Shown here: positions 10,966 to 22,691 of the stretch, piece after piece | Layout: each line of letters begins with the position of its first letter | How positions within the stretch are numbered: position 1 is the stretch's first letter | DNA from: Anthonomus grandis grandis | Taxonomy: Eukaryota; Arthropoda; Insecta; Coleoptera; Curculionidae | Reading direction: 5' to 3' | Length of the DNA stretch: 64,000 bases | NCBI RefSeq assembly: GCF_022605725.1 | Contig: NC_065560.1 | Span: 20,017,052 to 20,081,051 of the forward strand | Notes under the pieces: model-generated | Seen by the model: only the letters and a program-made list of their open reading frames with translations | What the model was told of the DNA's origin: nothing | The model's database searches: none | Position numbers and translations under genes: made by a program

Positions 10966-13900
10966 TACATAGTCTTTATTCTTAGGTAATCCTTGTTTTT
11001 TAGTATAAATTAATATGATATAATAATTGGTATTAGGTATTATATAGGTCACTGTTAAATGTCTCAAAACTATTGTACAGGCTAAATACTCATAATAAAA
11101 ATCTTATAACCTATAAAAAACCTGCAACTCCTTCACAATTTGAACATTCTTGTAGTTTTAACTCTTACCGCTGAAGCAATACTGTCCCTTTGAAAAAGTC
11201 AGCACCATAGAAGTATATATTATGTGATATAAAATAAGTGATGTAAAACTGAGTTTTGTCCAACATCCGTTGGTACAACAATACCAATAAAATTTTGCGA
11301 AATGTTAAAAATTTGTGTCTTAAAACATGATTTATTAAGAAATCTATAATATTATATTAATAAAATATTTAATTTGCATAAAAATGCTTTGACAAAAATG
11401 CTGCCTTTTATTAGGATCTTCCTCTAACGAAGTCCGTTAAAAAAACACATAAATAGCTCATAAATGGTATTATTACTTATAGTCAAACTCTATAATAATT
11501 AATTAAAATTTAGCAGGTAAATATTTGTTGACGACGTCACTGGTAGAGAGTGCTCGTATCCGTGGCATCAACAATGCGATTGAGCGGCGTTGCGATGCCA
11601 TTACCGTTTTCTCGTTTCTTCGTACTTTATTTTCATTTATTTAACGTACATATATTGACTTCAATATAGAGTATCTTATCAAAATTATTTTAAAAAAATG
11701 CTTGATATTTTATTAAACAAAAAATATAGGGAGCAGTAGTATTGTTTTGAGCCTTCGGAAACAACTAAAAATGTTTATGATATTATAAAGTGATTATTGC
11801 CATTTCCCTATAAGCATTTGGCATCATTGCATCAGAGATGTTGCAAGCAAACAAACCTGCCCATAGTTCCACGGCATGCTACTTCTAGCCTTTCAATGTT
11901 CTAAGAGAAAAACCGATTTCCAGCGGCGTCTTTCAGGAGTCGTATCTTCGTAGTGAGGGCCTATAGGACATTTTTTTATAGCAAGTTCCATATTATTTTT
12001 TTATTTTCTACCTGAATCCGAAAGATTTCCCACATTTTCCGAGACATTCTGTATACTGTTTCCTATTTTCTATATATAAATTAACTACATCAAGTATGAA
12101 ACCCCTAAATACCATGTGTTCAAGCTTATTAATTTATATACAATGACTCACATGTCATAACGTCAGATGCCCTTTTATGGTCAAGAATAATGGCAAATAC
12201 TATATTTCCTTAATCAAGTTTTTGTCAAATGTTGAATTATAATTGATAAATATTCTAATAGAAAAAGCATTCTTATTTTTATATTTTTTTTTTTTGTAAT
12301 TATTTTTAAGAATATGCTAATGAATGAAATAGTTCTATTTGTTGATGTTATTTATTTCGACTTTAGATACATTTTTCAAATTTTTAATGCTTCTGGTTAC
12401 AAAAACAATGTTAACAAATATGTAATTTACATATTTTTAATACTAATTAGATCATATACTAAGACAACGACTCATAACATTGCCAACATTCCCAGCAGAA
12501 AGATTTCTCGTAAGGGCAATAAATTATCAATAATTTTAGCTTCATTTGTTAAATTTTAAATAAAAAATCTTTGGTTATTTCGTATTTCATAAAACGCTAG
12601 ATTTATAATAAAATTATTTTTTCCTATTCAACTTGCCTAATTATTTCTAATTCTATTTCGTAAAAAATACACCTTCAGTGAATTTGCAATATCTATTATT
12701 TGTGATATTTCTTATAAAAAAGTTTATTATGTTTCATTGTTTTCCTCAAATATTACTTTGCTCTAGCCATTATTGCACCCTATTTTTAAAACACATATTT
12801 TTTAAAGTTTTTTTACTTTGTTCAACCCTTAAAATCAAGCAACCCTAATGACGCTTAATTATTAAATTAGAAATGTACTAGTGAATATTTAACTCTACTT
12901 AGGGGTAAGTTTGTTAAGTTCGAAATTTTAGCACTTTATCTGAATTTAAATTTAACAAAAGCTAATTACAACATTCGAAATATTATTGAGCGTCTACGAA
13001 TTTTTAGACAAAAGGCTAGACTAGAATCGGGCCATTATTCAAAAGGACAAAAATACGAAAAAAATTAAATTCAAGATTCAATATTTTACAAGCCAATCAA
13101 TTAACGTCACTTTCGACTATTAAGAAAGCTAATAACTAATTACCGGAGAACCAACTAACGATGACGATGACTTCAAAATCTTTGGCCTTTGTTTTTACTT
13201 TGTGTTGGGCGCTAAAGTTTCGACCGAGTTTAGTGAATTTTTTTTAACAGATTTAAATTTTTACAACATATTTTTTATCTTCAAAGAAATAAAATTAATT
13301 TATTTTTTCTTAACTTTTTAAAAAATGCTGAATTGTTCATTTCGTGATTATTCAATGACTAAAAGGATTCAGGGAATCTAATAAGTCCTCGTTGCTATTG
13401 AAATCAGATTAATTAATCACTTTTAAGCCGAAAAGCTGAAGAATAACGATGAGAGGTAAACGAACATATTTCAACTTGCTTCCCTAATCTACCCTGCGTT
13501 AGAAAAAAATCCTATCCTACTTCTTAATAACCGTGACCACAACTTCAGAATTACGTTTTAGTTGATGTTTGGCGCCAACATTTTGAACGTTTTCATTCCT
13601 ATTATGTTTAAACTTTTATAATTAAAAACATATAGATATAATAATAATAATATTTATTATTGCTATAAAATATGCAAAATTTAAGATGCAAATTGAAAAC
13701 ACTGTAAGTCGCAAGTGAAGAACAATTTACTATAAAGTAGCAAGTAAATCACAGAGTTTAAGCAAATTTAAATGCTATTAAACCACAATAACCAATACTC
13801 ACTAGTCTTACATTTTTCAAAACTCACCCAGTACAAGTACCTCTTAATATTAAAAAAAAGAAAGAAACAGCCTAATTATTAAATTATTAAATTTTACTTT

Positions 13901-14718
13901 GTTTCATCTTAGCAACAACTTTCATCCTTAGCAACAAAGTATCAACTAAGGAGAGGCTTAGATATTGTCAACAATATTAAATTTAAAATAAAATAGTATA
14001 TACGTAGGTAAAAGAAAGCAATAAGTAAAACCACAAAATACAAATGCTTATTTACCATTGAAATAAAGCTTCCAAGCTTTAGTAGTACATACGTTTAAGC
14101 ATCCTTACTTAGCAGGTATTAAGTTGCTATCGGGTGTATAAACTAATCAGTCCTCTTTTAGGTGGTTCCAGTCACTACAGGGTTAATATCTGCAGGTCGT
14201 CACAATCGGGAAAAAATATCAGAATGATTCTCATCACTGCACTGTGAGAATTCAAAAGATCCCAAGAGTTTAATTCAACCACCAGTTAGGCCAGGTACAT
14301 CAGGGATAGCAGAATTCCAAAAGACAAAACGTGTACCTAAAGGGTAAATCGTGGTCCAGGATAAGTACCAAACCAAAAAAAAAGAAACTAGGAGAAAACC
14401 AGGCAAAAAGGAATGTGACGCAATGGGTTTGATCTTAAAACCTCTGGCGATTGATATAAAATCCTCTTCCGAGTGAAATTACGGTTTCTAAACAAGAGTA
14501 TAGGTATACTAAAATTTTAAATGTAATTGGACCACTTTTATCACTGATATAAGATAAAACAACGTGCGCTCATACTTGATATTGCTCCAGACAAATGAGA
14601 ACGATTTAAAATTGTTTTCCTAAAAAAAACGAGTCTACAATGCAAAACCTGCATAGAATCCTAAAGTAAACAAATAAAGCAAATAGTTCTATGATTGGAA
14701 CCTTTGGTGTGACACTCA
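10966..14718. other. Non-coding AT-rich region
   Basis: No gene recognised. About 11985-12055 is the inverted copy of the repeat end at 4865-4945, and about 11830-11905 is a copy of the repeat at 9303. An open frame at 12314-12559 has no recognisable domain. Confidence 0.5.
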
Positions 14719-14926
14719 AATTACGAAACAGTTTAACCACTAACCAAAAATCTTTATTTTAATCTCGACACGTGTTTCGTCAACGAGGTTAGCATCTTTG
14801 GGAGAAGATTAAAACTGGCACGTGTTTCGCTAACGATGCTATCATCTTTTTATCTCAGTTTTAGCGAAACACGTGTCGAGAGTAAAATAAAGAGTTTTGG
14901 TTAGTGCTAAAACTGTCTCGTAATTT
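14719..14926. repeat. Inverted repeat with CGAAACACGTG (hammerhead-like) motifs
   Basis: Left arm 14719-14779 and right arm 14865-14926 are imperfect reverse complements of about 61 bp; both contain ACACGTGTTTCG or its complement beside TAACCAAAA. The 85-bp spacer holds another GCACGTGTTTCGC. These are the GAAAC/stem III parts of hammerhead-type repeats found at Penelope-like element ends; the rest of the core is degenerate here. Confidence 0.55.
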
Positions 14927-15404
14927 AAATGAAGCAAATGCCAAAGCAAAATTCTTCTAATGAGAAATTTATAGCGAAAATATCTTTTCGCAGAAAAGCA
15001 TGATTTACATGAAAAAAACCAGAAGGAAGTTACTGGAATTGGATGGCAACTAAATCAGCACAGCCCACAGAATGTAGGCTTTTAGACTAGAAAGAAATAT
15101 AAGATAGCTTTCACACTTCGATAACAGCTTAAACCTGGTAAAACTACTAATACTTTACAGATTTCCGGTATTGTTCTGAACATTCACCAATGAAATTATA
15201 TTATTATTAAGAATTTTATAAATATATATTATCTACAAGAAATTTCTCTAAATTGTTAATCTAATCATGAGTTTATTATGAATAGATTAAAAATTATTAT
15301 AATTAGATTTTCAGTTTTATATCAGATAAGAATTTTCTATGATCTGGAAAAAGATTATTTTTTACCATAATATTACAACGAAGCTCTTAAAATAAAAATA
15401 TTAT

Positions 15405-15834
15405 TTTAACTCATTGATTATTGTTAAAAGGCAGTCAACAATGTATCTCGCAGATAATGTAGAAACGGCAATAAATAATTTCATATATATTTTAAAGGCT
15501 AAAATTACCAAGCATACCAAACTTATTAAAATTAGTAATAGAAAGAATGGGAAAAAATGGTTAACGAAGGATGTATTAAAAAAATACGTAAGATAAAAAT
15601 AAATTATATCAACAAAGTAAAAAGGAACCAAACAATGAGGAACTTAAGGAAAGGTATGGGAATTGCAAAAGTGATTTTAATAAAGGGGTATGCAAAGAGC
15701 CATTACAGAAAATACAAACCAAAGAAAAGCTCTATGGGATCTCTCAAAGGCATTCGATACTGTAGACCACGATGTTTTGTTGAGTAGACTTTATTATTCT
15801 TATGGCATTAGGGGTATGGTTTATAAACTAATTA
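15405..15834 (+). pseudogene. Non-LTR retrotransposon RT fragment, part 1 (internally deleted)
   Basis: Broken coding sequence of a Jockey/CR1-like element: a linker region (ITKHTKLIKISNRKNGKKWL), then a jump, apparently an internal deletion, straight to LSKAFDTVDHDVLLSRLYYS, which normally lies well inside the RT domain. It stops at 15834, where DD82E copy 2 is inserted, and continues at 17935 in the same frame. Confidence 0.7.
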
Positions 15835-17934
15835 TACTCTATTTCAGAAGTGTATAGAGCAATAAACTGGGGAATTCCGTTCTGTTTGGCTACATTTCGT
15901 GGTAGTTCATAGGCGCAGGTACTTATAATATTTATGAATTTAATTTTCACGGATTAAATGCCTTTATTTTGAAAGAGATTAAATACTAAATAAATACTTC
16001 TAATTCTTTTGTACAGGTACCTATCTTTTAACGCTTTGTAACATGCAAAAATGGGGTCAGGTAATATATACAGACTATAAATACTTTTAAATCATATTTT
16101 AAACGTTAGTAGTCACTGCTACGCTGTAGTGTAATCACAATATTATTATCCCAATATTTAAAAAATGGAGGTATTCAGTCCAACGAAAAGATGTACTAAA
16201 AATTCTCCACTATCGCTGAGTGAAAAAGTTATTATTTTAAATGTACATGATTGCATAAAACACGATTACCCTAGTTTTACTGTGCAAGAAATTGTTGAAA
16301 AATGTTCTCGAATGAGTGGAATTGGAAAGTCCACCATTTTCAAATTGTTGCGGGAAAGAAAAGTAGCAGGTCAAGTGGAATCTCCCAAGCAAAAGCCAGG
16401 ACGACCTACAAAAGTCCTTGATGAAAATGCTAAATGTATAATTCGAAGAAAAGTTCACTCTTTTTATTTTAAAAAGGAAATACCCACCCTAGACAAAATT
16501 TTAATGGAGCTTGGCCGAGATGACAGTGTTCCGTTGATAAGTAGAAAACTTTTATGGAAAACTTTAAAAAATATGGATTTTGCCTGGGAAAAGCATAACC
16601 GCAAAGCACTTTTACTGGAGAGCGACGAAATTGTTTGTTGGAGACGACAATACTTGAGAAGTATCAAGCAGTACCGCAGGGAGCAAAAGAAAGTTTTTTA
16701 TCTTGATGAGACGTGGATTAACGAAGGTTATATAGTCCAAAAAATGTGGCAAGACAAAAATATAACCAGTGCTCGCCAAGCTTTCATAGAAGGCCTGTCT
16801 ACGGGTATTAAAGTACCATCGGGAAAAGGAAAAAGACTTATAATCACACATATTGGAAGCGAAGAGGGATTTTTAAAAGAAGGTCTGCTAACCTTTGAGT
16901 CGACTCGCACAGGAGATTACCATGAAGACATGAACTCAGACGTTTTCGAGGACTATTTTGGTGAAATGATAAAATTTCTTCCGGCTAATTCGGTGGTGGT
17001 TATGGATAACGCAAGCTATCATTCACGGCGAATAGAGAAGACGCCAACTTCAAGTTGGAGAAAGCAAGAAATTATCGATTGGCTGACTGCAAAAGGTATT
17101 GCGTTTGAAGCAAATTTGATAAAAAAAGAACTGCTGGCAATAGCAAACTTACACAAAACTCGTTTCATGAAATACGCCGTGGAAGATATAGCCGAAAAAT
17201 ATAATATAACTGTACTGCGCTTACCGCCATATCATTGCGAACTAAATCCTATAGAACTGATATGGGCGCAGGTAAAAGGATTTGTAGCAAGACAAAACAC
17301 GACTTTTAAAATGAAATATGTTAAGCTACTGTTTGATCAAGCCATTACGGAAGCGACACCAGAGAATTGGCGAAAAGCAGTCCAGCATGTAATTAAGCAA
17401 GAGGACAAAATGTGGGATCTTGACAACCTCATCGATCAGACAGTCGATCCTTTAATTATAATGTCAAGAGGTGATGACAGTTCGTCAGATGACGAAGAAG
17501 ACTACAATCTATAATAATTTAAAATTGTTATACACTGTTCAAAAAGTGCCAGATCCAAAAGTGACATTTTCAACTGTTTTACTCTACATATTATGTTCAA
17601 TAAATTTGTGAAAAAAATATATTATTCCATTTAAACAAAAGTAACTTTCTAAAATAAAATAGCATTTAAGTACATTAATTATAAGGTAAAAAACAAGTCC
17701 CAGTTGCACGCCTTTGGCGAACCGTTTTCAATGTTTATCAGTGGGTAACAATGGGCAAAACTCATAAATTGACCCAAAACCGGGTGGCACTACCTGCAAT
17801 CAACGAAAAGAAAGAATTTTACATTAAAACTAATGCCCAACTAAGGTAGTGGCATAAAATATTGGTGGATCACCAGGTACCACTTTGCATACCTAATGAG
17901 GTTTTATTGCTCTACACACTTCTGAAATAGAGTA
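15835..17934 (+). mobile_element. Complete DD82E mariner-like transposon, copy 2
   Basis: A 2100-bp element flanked by TA (15833-15834 and 17935-17936), with the same 32-bp ends as copy 1. It sits inside a reverse-transcriptase frame. Removing the element and one TA joins KLI directly to KSYLSNRKQ with the frame intact, a clean demonstration of the insertion and its target duplication. It is nearly identical to copy 1. Confidence 0.94.
16165..17514 (+). CDS. Mariner-like transposase, DD82E type, intact (copy 2)
   Basis: A 449-residue transposase matching the one at 2070-3422 except for an Ile-to-Val change near residue 122, an Asp-to-Tyr change near residue 385 (KMKYVKLL), and an earlier stop that drops one C-terminal Leu. 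The triad Asp181, Asp281 and Glu364 and the helix-turn-helix are unchanged. The Asp-to-Tyr change lies C-terminal to the catalytic Glu, and I cannot say whether it matters. Two intact, nearly identical genes in one window imply recent transposition of this family. Confidence 0.92.
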   Translation: MEVFSPTKRCTKNSPLSLSEKVIILNVHDCIKHDYPSFTVQEIVEKCSRMSGIGKSTIFKLLRERKVAGQVESPKQKPGRPTKVLDENAKCIIRRKVHSFYFKKEIPTLDKILMELGRDDSVPLISRKLLWKTLKNMDFAWEKHNRKALLLESDEIVCWRRQYLRSIKQYRREQKKVFYLDETWINEGYIVQKMWQDKNITSARQAFIEGLSTGIKVPSGKGKRLIITHIGSEEGFLKEGLLTFESTRTGDYHEDMNSDVFEDYFGEMIKFLPANSVVVMDNASYHSRRIEKTPTSSWRKQEIIDWLTAKGIAFEANLIKKELLAIANLHKTRFMKYAVEDIAEKYNITVLRLPPYHCELNPIELIWAQVKGFVARQNTTFKMKYVKLLFDQAITEATPENWRKAVQHVIKQEDKMWDLDNLIDQTVDPLIIMSRGDDSSSDDEEDYNL

Positions 17935-18201
17935 TAAAAGCTACTTAAGCAATAGAAAACAACTTGTCAAAATAAATGGTTATCACCAGAGTACCTCAAG
18001 GCACTATACTTGGACCTTTATTGTTTATTCTATAGGTCAACGACTTACTTAAAATGAGTACTTTGGAATAAATAATAAGCTACGCAGATGATACTGCCAT
18101 TTGTTACTCTGGTGATTCATGGCAAACTGTAAAAGTTAAAGCTGAGAAAGATTTTACAAATATTGTGAATTGGCTTCAAATAAACAAACTGTATTTAAAT
18201 A
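17935..18201 (+). pseudogene. Non-LTR retrotransposon RT fragment, part 2
   Basis: Continues the frame of 15405-15834: KSYLSNRKQLVKINGY, then RVPQGTILGPLLFIL after a frameshift, and SYADDTAICY, the catalytic box. It carries frameshifts and stops (for example in place of the Tyr after LFIL). It is interrupted again at 18201 by a Tc1 element within VNWLQINKLYLN. Confidence 0.8.
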
Positions 18202-20183
18202 TACTCGCCGGCACAAAATTTCGCCACCCTGAAATATTGGCCAAGTTTGATGTTTTATAAATTTTTAATTTTTTATCAGATTCTCACGATTTTGCCATCA
18301 GTTTTTAAATACATTTGTTGTGATTTTTTAAAATCATTTTGTAAAGTAGCATTTTTCGATTAAGCTATATTATACAGGAGTAAAACAAACTGTTGTTTTT
18401 TCTCGTCATTTCAAAAGACCCTGTAGGAAAATTAAGGTGGATAATTCTAATTGTTTACATACTGTTCCTTGTTCTACCATCTTTGATGTATTCTAAACAT
18501 TTCGATTTTTGATTCATTCCATTATCTCATTTCTGCTGCGAGCTGCAAATTTTTTATTAAAACGCTGATTTGAAGCTTATTTTTAGATAATTAATGTCTA
18601 GTTTTAGGTTAAAAATTATCTAACCGAAAACTTAAAAACTTAGAAATTAAAAATTAGTTTTCGGTTAAAAATTATCGACGTTGGCTAAGGACGCAATTAA
18701 TGTGACACAAAGTTTGACAGTGTCACTATTATAATTTGTTGTGTGTCAATATGGTATTAACTCCAGCAGACGTGGGTAGAATTGTTGCGTTAATAGAGGA
18801 TGGCCGTAGCAAAAGTTATGTCGCCCGTACTCTGAGATTTCCGCGGTCTACAGTTCGAGATGCCTGGAATAGGTATCTACAGACGGGAATTTTTACTAGA
18901 CGACAAGGCTCTGGCAGAAGGAGAATGACCACTGCAGCTGATGATCACTTTGTCACCATTAGTTCTTTAAGAGATCGAAGATCTACTGCTGTGTGTCTAA
19001 AAAATGACTTGCGAATACTTCATGGAGTAAGTGTAAGTGAAAGAACGATACGTAGAAGATTAGCAGAAGCTGAACTTTATTCACGAAGGCCACAATTACT
19101 TCCTCGGCATCGACAACACCGACTGAGGTTTGCAAGATCGCATTTTGAGTGGACTCTAGAACAGTGGGCAAACGTACTATTCACAGATGAATCCAGGGTT
19201 TGTTTAAGGACGCCGGATGGTCGTGAGCGGGTATACAGACGTAGAAATGAAAGATATGCTGACTGTACCATTTCAGAACAAATCTCATATCGTGGCGGTT
19301 CAGTCATGATTTGGGCGTGTATTTCTACCGAAGCACGCACCCATCTTGTATTTATTGAAAATGGAGCTCTAACCGCCCACCGTTACATTGAGGAAATCCT
19401 CCAAGAAGTTGTTGTCGCATTTGCTCCATTCATTGGGAACCAATTTACAATAATGCATGATAATGCTAGACCTCACGTTGCACATGTAGTGAGCGAATAC
19501 CTGGATGAAGTTGGACTCCCAAGATTGGAATGGCCCGCATGTAGCCCGGATCTTAACCCAATAGAACATCTTTGGGATCAACTTAAAAGGGCCGTTCGTC
19601 GTCATCCTGTACAACCACAAACCTTGCAAGACTTACGACTAGCGCTGATCGAAGAATATGAGGCTATTTCTCAAGAAAGAATAAGGAACCTTATTCATTC
19701 GATGCCGCGAAGACTGCAAGCTGTTATTGCTGCGAGAGGAGGAAATACACGCTATTAAAATTGTTTTTTTTAAATAACTTTATGATATACCTAGTGTTTC
19801 TCCTAATAAAAATACGCTTCAAATCAGCGTTTTAATAAAAAATTTGCAGCTCGCAGCAGAAATGAGATAATGGAATGAATCAAAAATCAAAATGTTTAGA
19901 ATACATCAAAGATTACAAGGAACAGTATGTAAATAGAATTATCCACCTTAATTTTCCTACAGGGTCTTTTGAAATTACGAGAAAAAACAACAGTTTGTTT
20001 TACTCTCCTGTATAATATAGCCTAATCCAAAAACGCTACTTTACAAAATGACTTTAAAAAATCACAACAAATGTATCTAAAAACTGATGGTAAAATCGTG
20101 AGAATCTGATAAAAAATTAAAAATTTATAAAACATCAAACTTGGCCAATATTTCAGGGTGGCGGAATTTTGTGCCGGCGAGTG
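18202..20183 (+). mobile_element. Complete Tc1-family transposon with about 370-bp terminal inverted repeats
   Basis: Flanked by TA at 18200-18201 and 20184-20185. Left arm 18202-18576 and right arm 19816-20183 are inverted repeats over about 370 bp, with outer ends CTCGCCGGCACAAAATT. It carries one intact DD34E transposase. It lies inside the retrotransposon frame: excising it with one TA joins LYLN to ISKTNYL in frame. Long TIRs with binding sites near both ends are a known variant of Tc1 architecture. Confidence 0.93.
18751..19758 (+). CDS. Tc1 transposase (DD34E), intact
   Basis: A 335-residue Tc1-family transposase, the usual length. I start it at the ATG at 18751 (MVLTPADVGRIVALIEDGRS); a TTG 15 bases upstream is less likely. 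Residues about 5-45 and 85-115 form the paired-type helix-turn-helix DNA-binding region, with a GRPR-like GSGRRR motif near 55. The catalytic residues are D146 (LFTDESRV), D237 (IMHDNARPH) and E272 (SPDLNPIEHLW); the last two are separated by 34 residues, hence DD34E. No interrupting stops. With intact long TIRs on both sides the element is plausibly functional. Confidence 0.94.
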   Translation: MVLTPADVGRIVALIEDGRSKSYVARTLRFPRSTVRDAWNRYLQTGIFTRRQGSGRRRMTTAADDHFVTISSLRDRRSTAVCLKNDLRILHGVSVSERTIRRRLAEAELYSRRPQLLPRHRQHRLRFARSHFEWTLEQWANVLFTDESRVCLRTPDGRERVYRRRNERYADCTISEQISYRGGSVMIWACISTEARTHLVFIENGALTAHRYIEEILQEVVVAFAPFIGNQFTIMHDNARPHVAHVVSEYLDEVGLPRLEWPACSPDLNPIEHLWDQLKRAVRRHPVQPQTLQDLRLALIEEYEAISQERIRNLIHSMPRRLQAVIAARGGNTRY

Positions 20184-20780
20184 TATATCTAAAACAAATT
20201 ACTTAATATTTACATCTTATGTAAACAATTTGCCAAAAATGGGACCACTTAAGATATACACAGACATTTTAGTACCAGAAGCAGAAGTAATGAAATATTT
20301 GGGCGTAACAATAGACAGACACTTAAAATGGACTTAACCTATGGACTTATCAGATGGGGTGGAATAAGAAACTCTCATATGCGTTCTCTTGAAGTTGTCC
20401 AAAAATAGATAATAAAAATTATATATGATAAAAATAAACTGTTTCCTTCCAATCAGCTTTTTGCTAATACTGGCATATTTGGTTTGCGGTAATTATATGT
20501 GCAGAAATTGCTAATGAGACTACATAAAGGAGACATCTCTGTTGAAAACGTAGTTAATTCCTATGCAACTTGAGTTCAGAATCAGAATGCATTAGTACCC
20601 TGAAGTAGAAACACTATTGGTCAGCGATACAGTAAGCATTACATTTCAAAAATCTTTAACTTTGTTCCCCAAAATATTAGAGATAAATTAAATAATAAAA
20701 AATTGAAAAAGTATGTTAGAGATTCGATACATCAGATGGGCAGAGAAATATTTCATAATTTAATAAGTAATACATAGGAT
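20184..20780 (+). pseudogene. Non-LTR retrotransposon RT fragment, part 3 (C-terminus)
   Basis: Continues from 18201: ISKTNYLIFTSYVNNLPKM, then EAEVMKYLGVTIDRHLKWT (the 'YLG' thumb motif of non-LTR RTs). Later pieces in other frames resemble element C-termini (ending near DSIHQMGREIFHNLIS). Multiple frameshifts. Together with 15405-15834 and 17935-18201 it is one dead element split by two DNA transposons. Confidence 0.75.
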
Positions 20781-21223
20781 AACTAAACTTGAAAATTGCA
20801 GATCTCGGAAATTGAATTATTACAAACATAAAAACCACTGAACAAGACATATACAGATATAACCCAAATCCTAAAAAAAGACATTTAATACTGAACTGGT
20901 CAAAATCTAAATTACCTGTAGCTACGACCTAAGTCTGGCAACAAATTGTTATTATTATTCTTTATTTTTATCTACGTCTTATTATTGTTATTATTATGTA
21001 TAAGTGTAATAAGTTATCGCGTGCAAGTAGTATACTACTACTTCTGTGATTATTGTTTATTTACTGGTATTGAAATTAATCATTTTGTATTATTTTCATT
21101 ATTTCATTATTATGATATATTATTTATTATTATTATTTAACTGATAATATGCAAATTCATGGATTATTAGCCTAAATTGGTAAGTGATGAATATGAGCAC
21201 TTTTAAAATGTATAAACTCTTAC

Positions 21224-21311
21224 CTCCATATTGTATAGTTGCTGAATTTGATACTGCCACCAGCTGTCCGATGCTTGCCAACAAAAAAACTACTCCAAAT
21301 CTTAAACACAT
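21224..21311 (-). CDS. First coding exon of a secreted protein (signal peptide), copy A
   Basis: The ATG at 21311 (minus strand) begins MCLRFGVVFLLASIGQLVAV, a typical signal peptide with a basic n-region and hydrophobic core, followed by SNSATIQYGG. The frame ends at a consensus splice donor (GGAG|GTAAGAG, exon end 21224), leaving a phase-1 intron. The matching exon at 62356-62443 differs at the protein level by Ser/Thr only, more conserved than the surrounding DNA looks. A TATA box lies about 85 bases upstream. No second exon was found, so the mature protein is unknown. Confidence 0.55.
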
Positions 21312-21393
21312 TTTGATATAAAAATGGCGAACCTCTGCTACTAAAAAAGACGCAGCTTAAACTTGTATGGGAACAAATTTCTATAAATACTCC

Positions 21394-21399
21394 TTTATA
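21394..21399 (-). promoter_or_regulatory. TATA box of the signal-peptide exon, copy A
   Basis: TATAAA in the context CAGCTTTATAAAGGAG on the minus strand, conserved exactly in the second copy at 62256-62261 and suitably placed upstream of the ATG. Confidence 0.5.
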
Positions 21400-22497
21400 A
21401 AGCTGCTCGGTAAAAGATAAAACCGGTCTTTCCCAGAGTACTTAAACCTTCTTAGAAGGCCTAAACCGTGTTCTTTTTGTGAATTTACTATTACGAATGT
21501 AAATAATCAACACGGCCATAAAGAGATAACGATTATTTATAAAAGTCAATTAATTTTAATATGGCTGTAAAGATTAGTGAAATGGCAATAATATTATTTT
21601 TTCAATTAGAAGGCAATTTTGATAAAATAGATTAGTGGCTTTTCTTGATAGTTATTCTGATGGAAAAGTGATGAATCAAAACGGGGTTTTTATGTAGCGT
21701 TAAAACCATGCGCCTTTATTTAATAAATTTATTTAAATTATAATATATATAAGAGTGTACTAAAAACAAAAAGGCCATACTTATTATATACAAGCATAAC
21801 ATATACTATATTAACATTAGGCTACTGTCTTATTTTCAAGATTGATCTTAATTGCTAGCTTCTGCTGCAATTACACTATTCTCACAAGTTCTTAAATCAG
21901 GAGTTTCTTCTACTTCTCACAGAATTTGTTTCCTATATAATGATTTGAAGTAGATGACCTATTTCTTCTCTATCAACGTGTTAGAATACGTAGGACACTG
22001 TGTTAGGCAAAGGCATGAAATCTTCAAATTTTTGTTATTAAATCATTTACAGTTTAGCCCATCGAAAACATACAGCAAAGCATTACAGGGTGAGAAAGAA
22101 CTTTTCGACAAGATGCAAAAATACGTAAAGTTTTGATGCAAAAAACATAGAAAAACCTTCAACTATAAGGGTAAAATGGTAGCTCATTTAAAAAGTTGTT
22201 TTAATTTGCTATACGTTGCTGCTTACTTAGTTTTTGAACCCTTATATAGCCACGAATAGGGAATTAAAACTATTTTTTAATAAGTAACTAGTAAACCCAT
22301 AAAAAGCTGGGGGATAATACCAGTAAAAAAACTTTTCTCAAGGCGCCAAACTCCTCCAGTAAATTAAAGAAGGCAGTTAAGCAAAAATGTAAAAAGTTGA
22401 AAATTAAACCGAACTTATATGTCAAAAGTTACTATTGAAAAAAAAGACATACATAAAGCACTATCAAGAATAGCAAATTTAAAAGCTTCTGGCCTTG

Positions 22498-22658
22498 CCG
22501 GCCCCGGCAGCGCGGTGGGTATATACCTGCCTAGCAGTCGTGTGGCCCTGGGTTCGAGTCCCAGACTTGGCATGGTCGTTTGTGATATCCGATTTAGTTT
22601 AAGTACTAAAAGTTATATAGAGGTTTTTCGTGACTAAATGTGCTCAGCACAAGGTCAA

Positions 22659-22690
<32 letters not shown>
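22498..22690 (+). mobile_element. tRNA-derived SINE with poly(A) tail and target duplication
   Basis: The 5' part is tRNA-like: an A-box-like GCAGCGCGGTGGGTA and a perfect B box GGTTCGAGTCC in CCTGGGTTCGAGTCCCAG. A short unrelated body follows, then about 25 A residues. AAGCTTCTGGCCTTG flanks both sides (ending at 22497 and 22704). The duplicated block at about 50955-50990 carries the uninterrupted target (AAGCTTCTGGCCTCG on its minus strand), an empty site. RNA polymerase III would transcribe it from the internal boxes. Not a functional tRNA, as no cloverleaf closes. Confidence 0.9.

Positions 22691-22691
<1 letters not shown>

Noticed and set aside
12314..12559. An 81-codon plus-strand ORF
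   Set aside because: AT-rich low-complexity translation without motif, homologous copy or promoter.
22498..22570. A tRNA gene
   Set aside because: The B box is perfect, but the cloverleaf does not close, and the unit has a poly(A) tail and target duplications, so it is a SINE head.
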